64,000 bases of DNA from Roridomyces roridus (Eukaryota > Basidiomycota > Agaricomycetes > Agaricales > Mycenaceae). A program made the position numbers and the translations under genes. Shown one piece after another: positions 33,499-44,043 of the stretch (positions within the stretch are counted from its first letter, which is position 1; each line of letters begins with the position of its first letter). The notes beneath the pieces were generated by a model, which made no database searches, was not told where the DNA came from, and was given only the letters and a program-made list of their open reading frames with translations. The stretch lies in the NCBI GenBank assembly GCA_029378245.1, contig JARKIF010000047.1, positions 186,001-250,000 of the forward strand, written 5' to 3'.

Positions 33499-34702
33499 AT
33501 GTTCCCTTCACTAGAGCTACGCGCCAACTCGACGACCTCACCCCAACTCCCGGTGGATAGGGATTCTCAGTATGGCTACGTTCCACAAGAGGCGATCGCC
33601 ATCCTCTTCGTCGTGCTCTTTGGGATCAGTACCAGTTGAGTCCCTCGCCATTTCCCTCTTCTCGACGCGTCTAACCTGATAAAACAAAAAAGTGCTCCAC
33701 GTCGGCCAAGCGATATGGTTCAGACTCTGGTGGCTCCTCCCCACAGCGGCGCTCTGTGGCCTGGGCGAAGTCATAGGCTGGAGTGGACGTTTATGGAGTT
33801 CTATCAATCCCATCGCCGACACGCCCTTCCTGATGCAGTGCGTCCCCTTGCCTCCCATCTCAACCAGAAATAAATTCAACTTGATAGGATCTCCTCAATC
33901 ATTATCGCCCCAACGCCGTTGCTAGCAGCCAACTTCATCATCCTAGCGCGCGTAATCCAAAGACTGGGAACCTCTTACTCGAGGCTAACGCCCAAGTGGT
34001 GTACGTCCCCTTCCATTCCTCCTTGTATTTTAAGAATAACACCGCCTCGCCAGACACAATCCTTTTCCTCCCTTGCGACATCATCGCGCTGGTTGTACAA
34101 GGTGTGGGAGGCGGGATGGCCTCTGCTGCCGACACCCTCGATGGTGCGAATCAGGTACGTTGCGTTGTCATATTCCCCGACGGCCGCATCCTCATGGTTC
34201 CCATAGGGCGCCCACGTCATGCTCGGAGGAATCATATTCCAACTCGGTGCGTCCCTTTCCTCCGTTTCTATCGAGTATTCCTATCTAACAAAAATTCGCA
34301 GTGGTCATAATAATGTTCTCCTCCCTCGGCACCGACTTTTTCCTACACTACCGGAACGACCGCCCCGTCCGCAAGAACGATGCGACTGGCCGACGCGGCG
34401 TGCTCACCCCACAACTCAAAATCATGCTCTTAGCACTCGCCTTCTCCTGCGTGACGCTGTTCATCCGGTCCATCTACCGAATCATCGAGCTCGCAGGCGG
34501 TTGGCACGGACGTATCATCCACACCGAGGTCTACTTCAACGTCCTCGACGGCGGCATGGTCACACTCGCGATATGGACCATGAATTTCGCGCATCCTGGA
34601 TTCTTCCTTGTCCAGCGTGAGAGGAGGGATTTGGAGCTGGAGGGCAAGGGGAACGAGTTGATTGAGAGGGATAGTGGTGTTTCGACTCCGACTGCTGCTT
34701 AG
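33499..34702 (+). CDS. RTA1-like seven-helix membrane protein (copy 2)
   Basis: Starts MFPSLELRANSTTSPQLPVD, with a short extracellular-type N-terminus carrying an N-glycosylation sequon (NST). Then SQYGYVPQEAIAILFVVLFG (helix 1), AIWFRLWWLLPTAALCGLGE, VIGWSGRLWSS, IIAPTPLLAANFIILARVIQ, VFLPCDIIALVVQGVGGGMA, VVIIMFSSLGTDFFLHYRND, a basic loop, LALAFSCVTLFIR, RIIHTEVYFNVLDGGMVTLA and a charged C-tail ending SGVSTPTAA. Seven or so short introns with clean GT-AG ends. Known family role: lipid-translocating exporter/resistance protein of the plasma membrane. It is nearly identical to the minus-strand gene at 49.3-50.5 kb. No defects were seen. Confidence 0.92.
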
Positions 34703-34831
34703 AGTGTTCTGCCATTCGCTTACTTACGACCCACGGACTATATGATGTACTATAGGCTACTAGAAGTTCAGACTAATCTCCACCATCCGGGACTCACTCA
34801 CCGACATCTACAATAAATAATACCCGACATC

Positions 34832-36204
34832 CTACGCCTCATCCTCCTCATCTTCCTCATCAGTCAACTCCTCCCCTCGTCGAACCCCGGAATGCGCCTC
34901 GTACCCCTCGCGGCGCGCCCACGAGCGCCCGTCAGTGTATGGGTTGATACGGAGGGGAAGGATCAAGGTGTATAGCGGACTGCAGAGAATGCTCAGTCAG
35001 GAATCGGCCCGAAGAAAGCGGGAATAAGGCAGGACGTACTATCCGTTCTCCCCAATATTAAAGAACAGCTCAAGGTTCCGCCGTTTTCCGAGGTCGTACG
35101 AATTAACAAAGGTCTGGATATTGAATTCTTGGGTGCACGGAGGGACTGGATGCGAACGCACCTCATCCCGAGATCTAGCAACCTTGCGATAGATCTCGTG
35201 GTCATGCGACTCGACGGTCGTCTCCCCGTGTGCGACCGTCCAGAGGTGATAGCTCACCATGATGCCAACCGCGAGGGCCATGACGACAGCCAGGATGTAT
35301 TCGAGGATGAATGCGATTTGGGGAACACGATGCGGCCATGAGAGCTATATCCGATGAGCGAGCGAGTTCAATGGAACAACAAGGAAGACGCACGTCGGCC
35401 GTAGCACCCAGCGCGCGCAGGATGTGTGGATATCCGGTGGCGACGAGGCAAATGCAGGCGACGACGAGGTACGCCATGAACATTACAAAATGGCGCTCAT
35501 TGTGCAGGCCAACGCATTGGTTGACCCCTGGATTGAAGTCAGAATGCGTACGACTCAGAATGAGGGGATGGAATACCCACACTGCGAATGAATGAGTGGG
35601 CCCCGTCACAGCGGGCAGGGAGCACTCACTGGACAATGGTGGTCGTATTTCAGCACACAGCGGTTACATATCCGGCAATGGTGCGTTCTCTGTCAATTTC
35701 ATCTTCCGGGTAAGGAAACAGCATCGGCACAGCGTACGCACCTCTGGCTTGGATTGCCCACACTTCCGACATCGCGTCACCGCAGCCCGAGTGATGACGA
35801 GCTCCTTCGACCACCTCACTCCCGTCAGCTCGCCCCGTGGCGGACCGTTCTTTGTCGCCCAGAAGATGCTACTCCCTGGTTCTCGCGGCGGGTCTTCGAC
35901 GAATCCGGGTGGTACCGTGACCACGTAGTAGTAGTGCATGAAGAGATTCAGCACGATGAGGAGGCATATTGGGAACGAGATGAGGGGCCACGAGAGGCTG
36001 GGCATGACCACGTCGACTTCCGGTGGGTGTTAACTCGCGTATCCTGCTGGGTGACGAAAGAAAAAACGCACAGAAGCAGATGGCGCCGAGCCCGATGAGG
36101 ATGATGGCGAACGCGACGAAGAATGGGCCGGCGGCGCCTGTTAATCGGTCGGCGAACCGTTCCATTGCTTTGAAGCAACGGAATACGACGCGAGAGCACA
36201 TCAT
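34832..36204 (-). CDS. DHHC-type protein S-palmitoyltransferase
   Basis: Seen: N-terminus MMCSRVVFRCFKAMERFADR, helices FFVAFAIILIGLGAICFC and WPLISFPICLLIVLNLFMHY, the cytosolic segment VPPGFVEDPPREPGSSIF, RCRKCGQSKPE spliced to RTHHCRICNRCVLKYDHHCP (the cysteine-rich DHHC domain with the catalytic DHHC), VNQCVGLHNERHFVMFMAYL, ACICLVATGYPHIL, IAFILEYILAVVMALAVGIM, the TTVESHDHEIYRK segment, and NSYDLGKRRNLELFFNIGEN, then an acidic tail. The DHHC core is complete and the TTxE-like motif (TTVES) after the fourth helix is conserved. Known: transfers palmitate from CoA to cysteines of membrane-associated proteins. At least six introns. Tail-to-tail with RTA1 copy 2. Confidence 0.92.
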
Positions 36205-36850
36205 GGTGGGGAAGGGAAGGGCGGCCTGATGGCATCATGAGCAGGTGATGGTCAGCAGCCATCGGCCGAGCATCACGTGTGCCGATCTCTTTCTTCACCA
36301 CCATCAATTCATGCCGCTGGGACAATGGGCGGCCGCGCCGAGCCTCATTTTTCTCCTATTCTAATTTGTTTTCGCCCACCGGATAGGAGTCTGTGGTGAT
36401 CGATTCTTCTCCCAGGTCAACGCCGCCGTGAGCCCAGAACTATCCACCGTATGCCACAGTGCGGTTTTCAGACCCGAGATCGTTGCCGCAGCCCGCAGCC
36501 CTCGTATGATTTACAATCGCTGCCTTTTCACTGGGACACATCTGCTCCTCCTCAAGACTGGATGGGAAAACAGCTGAAATGTTCCTTCCTCCTGGTGCTC
36601 AGACTTCAGCGATTCACCCAATTGGCCCTCGACTATATGGGCTCACGCTGAAGGGTTTCTCTCAGTCGTCGTGAGTACTTCCCCTAGAAAAACTCCAACC
36701 AATTGATCCATTGTTAGGAGTTTCCGCGTCATTGGCGGTCAGCGATACTGAGACATGAATTCGGATACGCGGCTGAGCTCGATTAGGCATGTCCCCACCG
36801 CCATATATAATCTGGGCTATATCTCACTCACCACATATATAGTGTCCACC
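36205..36850. promoter_or_regulatory. Divergent promoter region with TATA box of dead RTA1 copy 3
   Basis: 646 bp between the palmitoyltransferase and the RTA1 relic. TATATAA at 36804-36810 lies about 45 bp before the relic's ATG. No gene was seen. Confidence 0.5.
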
Positions 36851-37790
36851 ATGTCTCCCGCCCTCGTCCTCCCACTCCAACAACTTGTTTCGCTAGTCGC
36901 ACGCGACCCAGAGTCGGCAACCGAGACGTCTCAGTATGGATACGTTCCTTCTGAGAGCGTTGGTATCATCTTCGTCGTGCCATTTGGAATTAGCAGCAGT
37001 ATGCCCTAAATGCCTTTCTTTCCCGTGTCTGACCTATAGGACAGTCCTTCACATAACTCAAGCCGCGTATTTCAAAATCTGGTGGCTCCTCCCCACGGCT
37101 GCCTTGTGTGGCATCGGCGAGGTCATTGGCTGAAGCGGGCGACTCTGGAGTGCGATCAATCCGTATGCGCAGACGCCTTTCCTCATGCAGTGAGTCTCCA
37201 TTCCTCATCCTCCCCCCCAAGGAATGTCTAAGACGAAAAACAGAATCTCTTCCATCATTATCGCCCCCACCCCGCTCCTCGCAGCCAACTTTATCATCTT
37301 TGCCCGCATCATTCAACGGTTGGGAACGGAATATTCGAGGCTTACTCCTTGGCGGTGTACGTGTCCGCTCTCACTTTCTTCTGAACTGTCGTTCAATAGT
37401 GCTCTTTTGAATGCAGACACGATCGTATTCCTGCCCTGCGACATCACCGCGTTGGTCATTCAAGGCGTCGGAGGTGGACTGGCATCCAGTGCAGACGATT
37501 TGGCCGGATCTAATAGGGTGCGTGATTGCATTCCATCCTTTCTCCAAACTCAACTCGCATATAGGGTGCCAATGTCATGCTCGGAGACATCGCATTCCAA
37601 TTCGGTGAGCCTCTCAATCTTCCTCCTCATTTCAATGCTGAATTGTTGTCAAGCTGTCATCATCGTGTTCTCCATCCTCGGCGCCGACTTCCTCTGGCAC
37701 TACATCCACGATCGGCCTGTGCACCACGACCCGACCTCAAAGCGCGGTGAGCTCGGATTCGACCCGTTACCGGTCCTGCCGGCGGACTAG
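36851..37790 (+). pseudogene. RTA1-like gene, dead copy (copy 3)
   Basis: Exons resemble copies 2 and 4: SQYGYVPSESVGIIFVVPFG, AAYFKIWWLLPTAALCGIGE, VIG then a stop (TGA at 37131-37133) where all other copies have the tryptophan of GWSGRLWS; then SGRLWSAINPYAQTPFLMQ, IIAPTPLLAANFIIFARIIQ, VFLPCDITALVIQGVGGGLA, and VIIVFSILGADFLWHYIHDR. After KRGELGFDPLPVLPAD the frame ends. The last two helices and the conserved YFNVLDG region are missing. An internal stop and a missing C-terminus make it non-functional. Confidence 0.9.
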
Positions 37791-38261
37791 ATCATTGCAG
37801 ACAGCTACTCCTCGTGCATCTCGGCCGCCGACGCTCTATATCCATCGTCATCGCGATTCGCCATGTCACATGTGATCACCTTCTGCTTGTTTTCAGCGCC
37901 CCAAGAGAGGTATGTTTTCAATTCACATCAATGGGGGTATACATTTGTTCTGCTGACAGTGTGCAGGCTACGATCCCGTGCAAGTATCAGCTTCTGGCGC
38001 CATACCCGCAATTTATGAATGACTCAATGGGAACAATATTGACCCATGGTGTGTGCGTGCTGCTTGTCTTCGAAAACTGCCAGCTTGACTCCTTCGGATG
38101 TTCTATTCTTTTCGACGTGCGAACTCCACGCATTTTGAGGGAACGTGTACAACATGCAGTCCATGTAGAGCCCGGCGCCCATTCGTCAATGGCCAGCAAG
38201 TTGCACCACCCCACCCACCCAGACCCACTCACCCACTCACCCATCCGTCTTAGCATCCGGA
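37791..38261. other. Intergenic; no gene seen
   Basis: About 470 bp between the dead RTA1 copy and the MLKL-like gene. No repeat or coding similarity was noticed. It presumably contains the MLKL-like promoter. Confidence 0.4.
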
Positions 38262-39784
38262 ATGCTTCGCCCCACCCAGTCCCGCTTCGACCTTCGCGCT
38301 CGTCTGAGGATCGACACGCATGGGCAATATTCTACTCCCCCCGCTCAGGCCCTCCGTGATCGACGTCCCCCCGCACGCCGAGAACGCGGAAGACTCCCGA
38401 CGCTCGCACTAGACACCCTGCTCCTCAGTATGAATCAAATGGCGAATTTCGCGCAATGTTCGGGGTGTCCGTTCATCTCGCCTCTCATACAACTTGGGAT
38501 TGAAATTGTCAAGAATATTCAGGTGAGTTATTTTGTCCCGTCCGGGTCACATTGATCATATTGCCTGGAATCTAGCAAATGAGAGACAACGTAGGCGCAT
38601 TCGCCCAGTTGGCAAATGATACGTATGGGATGCTCAAGACTATTGCGGATGTGGCGCGGGATAGGCGGGGCATGTCGACTGAGCTGGAGAGGGGCGTGTG
38701 GGCGTTTACCTGGTGTGTTTGCTCGGTCTTTCGCTTGCATATCCGTTTCATTTTTTTCTGAAATCCTGTCAGCGTGTTGAATAAAGTCCTGGGATTCGTC
38801 AGGGAAATACAATCCTCCGGGGTTCTGCACCGATTTTTCCAGGCTGCGGAGGATGCACGGAAGATTGGTGGATGGAGCAGGGAGATTCAGACTGCCAAAG
38901 ATTCGTTCGAGGTGTGTGTCTTCTCGCTCTTCTGATATTCAAGCCGGATTGAAGTTGGTTCCAGCTGGACATGCAAATGCGCACCCACGAGAACATCGTT
39001 CAACTCCTCAACGAGCGCAGGATTTCGAATTCGAATGCCCAACCGCCGGCGTATGGAGAGAGCACCGACCCTGTCGTGCCCGACGAGATCAATCACATCG
39101 TTGAGACGGAGTTTATGCGTCTGCTCGACATCTTCGGCGTTGTCAGGGTGCTTCAGGAAGACGATAACCTTCCTGTTTCCCTCCGGATTGCGCACGTGCT
39201 GAATCTAGACTCGGAAGAGGACGTCGCGGACGTATGGAACCCAATAGCGCAGTATCTTGGCACTGTTGGGGATTCCGAGAGGCGGAAGAGGGTTCTCAAG
39301 TACCTCGAGCGGGTAGTGTGTTTCAAGGCTCGAATTCCTTGTATCGATGAGGGAAAGTATCATGGCATCGTTGCCCGGTGGTGTCTTGGGCGTCAAGCTT
39401 GCGCAGGGTGAGTATATCGTTTGGTCAAAATTCTGTGGTTAATTGCTTGAGACAGAGACGTTTTTTACTCTTCCGACCATCGGGTCCACCACATTTGTCG
39501 ATCTACCCCGTCGCCCGAGCTGTGCGAGGCGCTCAGTTCCTCTGACGTGCCGTTTGATCCAGAGGATGAGTTGCCAGAGATCGTCTCTTGGATGTTGAAG
39601 GTTCGCGTTGGAACCATGCATATATGCTGACTGACGTGGTTTCCTGTAGAAGCTGGAGAGCCCAGGAGAAGCATGGCAAGGATTGTTGAGGAGATACGGA
39701 GTGCAGCACTATGAGGTCCAGGTGCTGCAGACACCGGATGGATGGGACTGGACCAAGGTGGACAAGTTTGGATTCGAGCTGTGA
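38262..39784 (+). CDS. Helical protein with MLKL/HeLo-like N-terminal domain
   Basis: Reading through four to five short introns gives LALDTLLLSMNQMANFAQCS, PFISPLIQLGIEIVKNIQ, QMRDNVGAFAQLANDTYGML then KTIADVARDRRGMSTELERG, VLNKVLGFVREIQSSGVLHR, and SFE|LDMQMRTHENIVQLLNE. This is the four-helix-bundle pattern of the MLKL N-terminal/fungal adaptor helical domain, common in mushroom genes. C-terminal exons: DEINHIVETEFMRLLDIFGV, DVFYSSDHRVHHICRSTPSP, PEDELPEIVSWMLK, and the end WDWTKVDKFGFEL. There is no kinase or NTPase domain. Known: such helical domains can mediate membrane attack or signalling in cell death. Inference only for this protein. The start ATG is uncertain. It lies 427 bp upstream of the calpain gene on the same strand. 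Confidence 0.65.
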
Positions 39785-40210
39785 TTTTTTGTGAACAAGA
39801 TAGTTTCTTACAAAGTTGAACTTGGACTTGACTTGGACCCCTGGATGCTTTTGATCGTTGCCGACCCCATCAGTGATGCCGGCTCGCGTATCCCGTGTGA
39901 CTTGCTCTTTTGCCAACGACGCAACCTCGCGCGATGGTGCACCAACATGCGTGCTCTTCGCTGCCGCTGTCGTCAGCAGTGAGCTCCATCTGCCAGGCCA
40001 CCCTGCCTTCTTCTGGGAGCCCTCGTATTGCGCTCAAAGCGTGCTCCAGCCTCCCTGATACCCGACCCGCGGCGCGCCCAAATTTCCAATACGCGAAGGG
40101 GACTGAGTCACATGGATCGTCGCCAACCGTTGGTGCAGAGCGCCCGTCATCAGAGTCTCTCCTTAAATTTTAATGCTGAAGCCTCGGTTCTCTCCCCCCA
40201 TTGACCGACC
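39785..40210. other. Short intergenic region before the first calpain
   Basis: 426 bp. The last part (TTTTAATGCTGAAGC) resembles the leader of the second calpain (TTTTAATACTTAAGC), so the duplication includes the proximal promoter. No gene was seen. Confidence 0.45.
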
Positions 40211-43200
40211 ATGCCTCACGACGCAAAACGCCGCATCCCGAACGACAAACCACTGGCTCATGCCGGAGCCGGAGGGCAGACGTTCTACGCTCAGCGAGAA
40301 AGCCAGGCGGGCTTGCTGGTCACCGACGAGCTTGAAAAGGCCCTTACGGAGTGCAAGACGCTTGTAGCGCGTATCACGAAGGATTGTAGGGCTCGGAATC
40401 GGCGCTTTCGGTACGTGCGCTCTCCCCTCCCCACCATACAGCACGTCATTCATAGGCATGCCATCCAGGGACATCGAATTCGACATCGAGAACGACACGC
40501 AGCGTTGTCTCTTTGGTCTCACGCGCAGCGAGGACGTCAGCTACTCTCCTTCGGGGGTGGAGCGCGTCAGCAAGATTTTCAACAACAAGCATTCGTTCTT
40601 CGTCGATGGGGTCGACTCGAGCGATATAGTTCAAGGCCGGCTGGGAGACTGCTGGTTCCTCTCCGCGCTCTCGACCATGTCCACGTCTCGAGGGCTCATT
40701 GAGAAGTTTTGTGTGGCGCGGGACGAGGCTGTGGGTATCTACGGGTGGATATTCTTCCGCGACGCTCGATGGGTGACGGTTATTATTGAGATTTACTTGG
40801 TTCGAGCTCTACGTCTGACTTGATTAGCCTGCTCTTCACCTCCATCCCCAAGTTCGAGGAGTTGACAGAGGCCGAGAAGGCGCTGTACCACCGCGACAAG
40901 GACCTCTTCAACAAGTCGGCGCGCACGGGCGGGAAGAGTTTGTACTTTGCGCGTTCGGAAACAGAGGGCGAGACGTGGGTTCCTCTCTTCGAGAAGGTGC
41001 GTCCGCATTTCGTTTCCAAGTGACTGTCTATCGACAGCGGCGATAGGCATATGCGAAACTCCACGGCGACTATGCTTCGATTTCTGGAGGATATTCATGT
41101 GAGGCAATCGGTGCGTTGTACGTCTTCAACTCATATCTGCCATGCCTTACAATTTCCAACAGAGGATCTCACTGGGGGTGTCTCCACCTTCATTCCCACC
41201 AAGGTCAGCTCGCACGGATGCATCTCTAATAGTAGTAGTACTCACTCAGTTACCAGGACATTCTTGACCCCGACGTCTTCTGGCGCGAGGAACTCCTCCG
41301 GGCGACCGAAGACCGTCTATTCGGATGCGCCTTTGACTCGCTCGACCCCGGCCGGCGTGGAAACTCGGACTCTGCATCCGACCTGCGCGTCAATGGGCTC
41401 ATCGGTGGTCATGCGTACTCGGTCCTCCGCGCCGTCGGGTTTAACGGCAAGCGGTTTGTCGTGCTGCGGAATCCCTGGGGTGATTCTGAGTGGACAGGTC
41501 CGTGGAGCGATGGGTCGAGGGAGTGGACGGAGGAGTGGTTACCGGCTTTGAAGGTGCTCAAGCATGGGTTTGCAGATGATGGGGAGTTTGTCATGGAGTG
41601 TGAGCGGTCTTCGTTTTCTTCGTGGACGTTACTCAAGCCCCGAAGATGAGGATTTTTTGAGCAATTGGGACTTGGTGGAGAAAACGCTTATTTTTGACGA
41701 TTCGTGGGTCATGTCTTCCCGGTGGCTCCAGGTTACGGCGCGTCAGGCCACTGCTGCGTGGAGTTACGGTGACATCTCGTGTATGCCTCCCTCCTAATTT
41801 CCGTCCATTGACGCCGTCGACAGTCACAATTTCCCTCCCTGCGCCGACGAAGGCTGTGATCGTCCTCTCCAAGCTCCGAGTCGACGAGCGCTACTTTTCC
41901 GAAATGTCCGGCAACTCGTGCTGGATGTTTGACTTTGTCGTGTTCAAGAAGGGGAAGAAGGATATAGTTGCGGAGAGTGAGCCCGGGAGAATGTTTTTGA
42001 GGAGCGTGAATGCCGAGGTGGACCTTGAGGCTGGGGAGTATGTCGTCCATGTGCGTGGCTGGCCTTCTCATCTTATTCGTTTCTTTTGCTGGTTCTGAGA
42101 TCACACCAGGTAAGCTTGGATCATGCGGTCAATCCCGAGATCGAGGAGATAGACCCCGAGAAGACTAGTATGCGCAAGTATTCGCGCGTGCGGACTGAGC
42201 GCGCAAAGAGCCAGTCTATCGCTTCGAGTATGTTTCTCTTTTTCACTTACTTCTTATCTTGACGGTTGTCTTTTTATCTGGCGTAGATTTCGAGCCGAGA
42301 GCTGTGTTGGAAAATATGCCGATTCCGTTGGACGTTCTTGCTGGGCAGGATTTGATGGAGTTGGAGGCGAAGGCGCTGGACGTGGAGAAAGCTTTGGCGT
42401 TGGTCAATGGGGAGGCCGAGGGTGAGTTCCAGGAGAAGGACGATGGTGAGAACGAGGAGGACGAGGATGAAGCCGACCAGGAGAAGGAGAAGGAGGTCAA
42501 GGTGGGCAAGCAACATCGAAAGCGCGGATCCAAGCGGGCGCAGAAGAAGTCCGCCAAGAGTAAGATGGCAGCGCCGCCTCGGGAGGCTCAGGACGATAGC
42601 GATTGCGAGGAGACGAACGAGGAGGAGTCTTCCGAGGCGGACGACGAGGCTTCCACTATGGATTCCTCGGAGGAGGGAGAGACGGAAGAGGATTTAGAGT
42701 ACACGGTCGTGCTCGGGCTTCGGGTGTATACGAACCGAGATGCGCCGGCGGTCGTGGGTGGACAGTTGAGGCACGAGATGAAGGCTAGTATGGCGGTCCG
42801 ACTGCACATTTAATAATCCCACACTTTTATTGTCCTTCCCATACTTTTACAATGAAAATCTCAGGTTTCCCATACTTCTTGAGCATTTCAGACCACAAAA
42901 GAAAGTGTGGGGAAAAGTCGAACTTCCCCCCACTTTTATTGACAGCAATCGCACGTCCCACACTTTTATCACTTCGCCTGCCCTTGCTCGCTTGATCACC
43001 TGCCCTTGCTCCCACACTTTTATCCGACTTCAATTTCCCCCACTTTTATTCAACCTCGACAAATCCCCCAACTTTTATTCAACCTCTACACTTCCCCCAC
43101 TTTCATTCAACTACTGTACTGTCCTATTTCGACCGGGTGCCACGTGTCACTGCAAAGGTTCACCAGATAAGAGATCCACCGAACGGCCATCACATCAAAT

Positions 43201-43671
43201 TACCATATATGGTATGATGGGATCATTCGGATCACATATACCGTCAAAAATGATGCGACATCACTGGTTGCCGAGTTGCCGAGCAGAAACATTTGGTCGC
43301 CAAGTACAGTAGTTGAATGAAAGTGGGGGAAGTGTAGAGGTTGAATAAAAGTTGGGGGATTTGTCGAGGTTGAATAAAAGTGGGGGAAATTGAAGTCGGA
43401 TAAAAGTGTGGGAGCAAGGGCAGGCGATCAAGCGAGCAAGGGCAGGCGAAGTGATAAAAGTGTGGGACGTGCGATTGCTGTCAATAAAAGTGGGGGGAAG
43501 TTCGACTTTTCCCCACACTTTCTTTTGTGGTCTGAAATGCTCAATAAGTATGGGAAACCTGAGATTTTCATTGTAAAAGTATGGGAAGGACAATAAAAGT
43601 GTGGGATTATTAAATGTGCAGTCGGACCGCCATAGGCTAGCTTGGTGTCGTTGATGAATTTGGCGCTTTGA
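40211..43671 (+). pseudogene. Calpain-type cysteine protease, copy 1, disrupted
   Basis: The sequence has all catalytic parts: QGRLGDCWFLSALSTM (Cys codon 40650-40652), GLIGGHAYSVLRAV (His codon 41410-41412), LRNPWGDSEWTG (Asn codon 41470-41472), then a calpain-type beta-sandwich region (SVNAEVDLEAGEYVVHV), SIASNFEPRAVLENMPIPLD and a long acidic/basic tail. Two lesions. First, compared with copy 2, 11 nt at about 40790 are missing, removing the GTGAGT donor of an intron; the retained intron reads into a stop (YLVRALRLT). Second, an 846-bp fold-back element sits near the 3' end, replacing the last about 10 residues by VRLHI and a stop at 42813. The displaced original end (SLVSLMNLAL, stop 43669-43671) survives beyond it. 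Known: calpains (peptidase family C2) cut proteins at limited sites, often Ca2+-regulated. Confidence 0.88.
42789..43634. mobile_element. Fold-back/MITE element, 846 bp, inside calpain copy 1
   Basis: The outer 332 bp on each side (42789-43120 and 43303-43634) are inverted copies with only two differences that I can find; the centre is 182 bp. The ends begin TATGGCGGTCCGACTGCACA. Flanking 6-bp duplication GGCTAG (42783-42788 and 43635-43640). The intact calpain copy 2 and the resumed coding sequence show the empty site. Each arm holds about nine repeats of a CCCACACTTTTATT-like unit, possible transposase-binding sites. It has no coding capacity; apparent reading frames inside are the same arm read on both strands. 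Confidence 0.95.
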
Positions 43672-44043
43672 ACGGAGTATTACTCGTAGATTTTTTTGGG
43701 TAAATCATGAAATTACTCCCCATCCCCACATTCGGGCATGGTAGTTCGAAGGCGTCTGTGCAGTGCAATCCGTGACGTTGGCAATCGAGTTGGGACATAG
43801 TCCGGGACAAGTTACTTAGTAGCTGTACGATCAAAAGTCGCTTGCCTCCGACCGCCATCATCTCCCGTCTTCAAGCACCTCCCGGTCAATGCTCTGCAAC
43901 ATCGGCACAATGGGCATTCGGCGGTCTCCATGTCGTTGGCTTGTCTCCCGCTAACGTTGAGCGCTGAGCACCGAAACACCGCATCAAAGATCCCTCACAG
44001 CCTTTTAATACTTAAGCGCCGTCTTCCTCTCACCATTACCACC
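43672..44043. other. Region between the calpain copies
   Basis: 372 bp from the displaced end of copy 1 to the start of copy 2. It holds the 3' end of copy 1 and the promoter of copy 2. No other gene was seen. Confidence 0.5.

Noticed and set aside
42827..43596. Small open frames of near-identical sequence on both strands (starting MSFPYFYNENLRFPIL and MKSDKSVGARAGD).
   Set aside because: They are the two arms of the fold-back element read in both directions, so they show the inverted repeat rather than genes.
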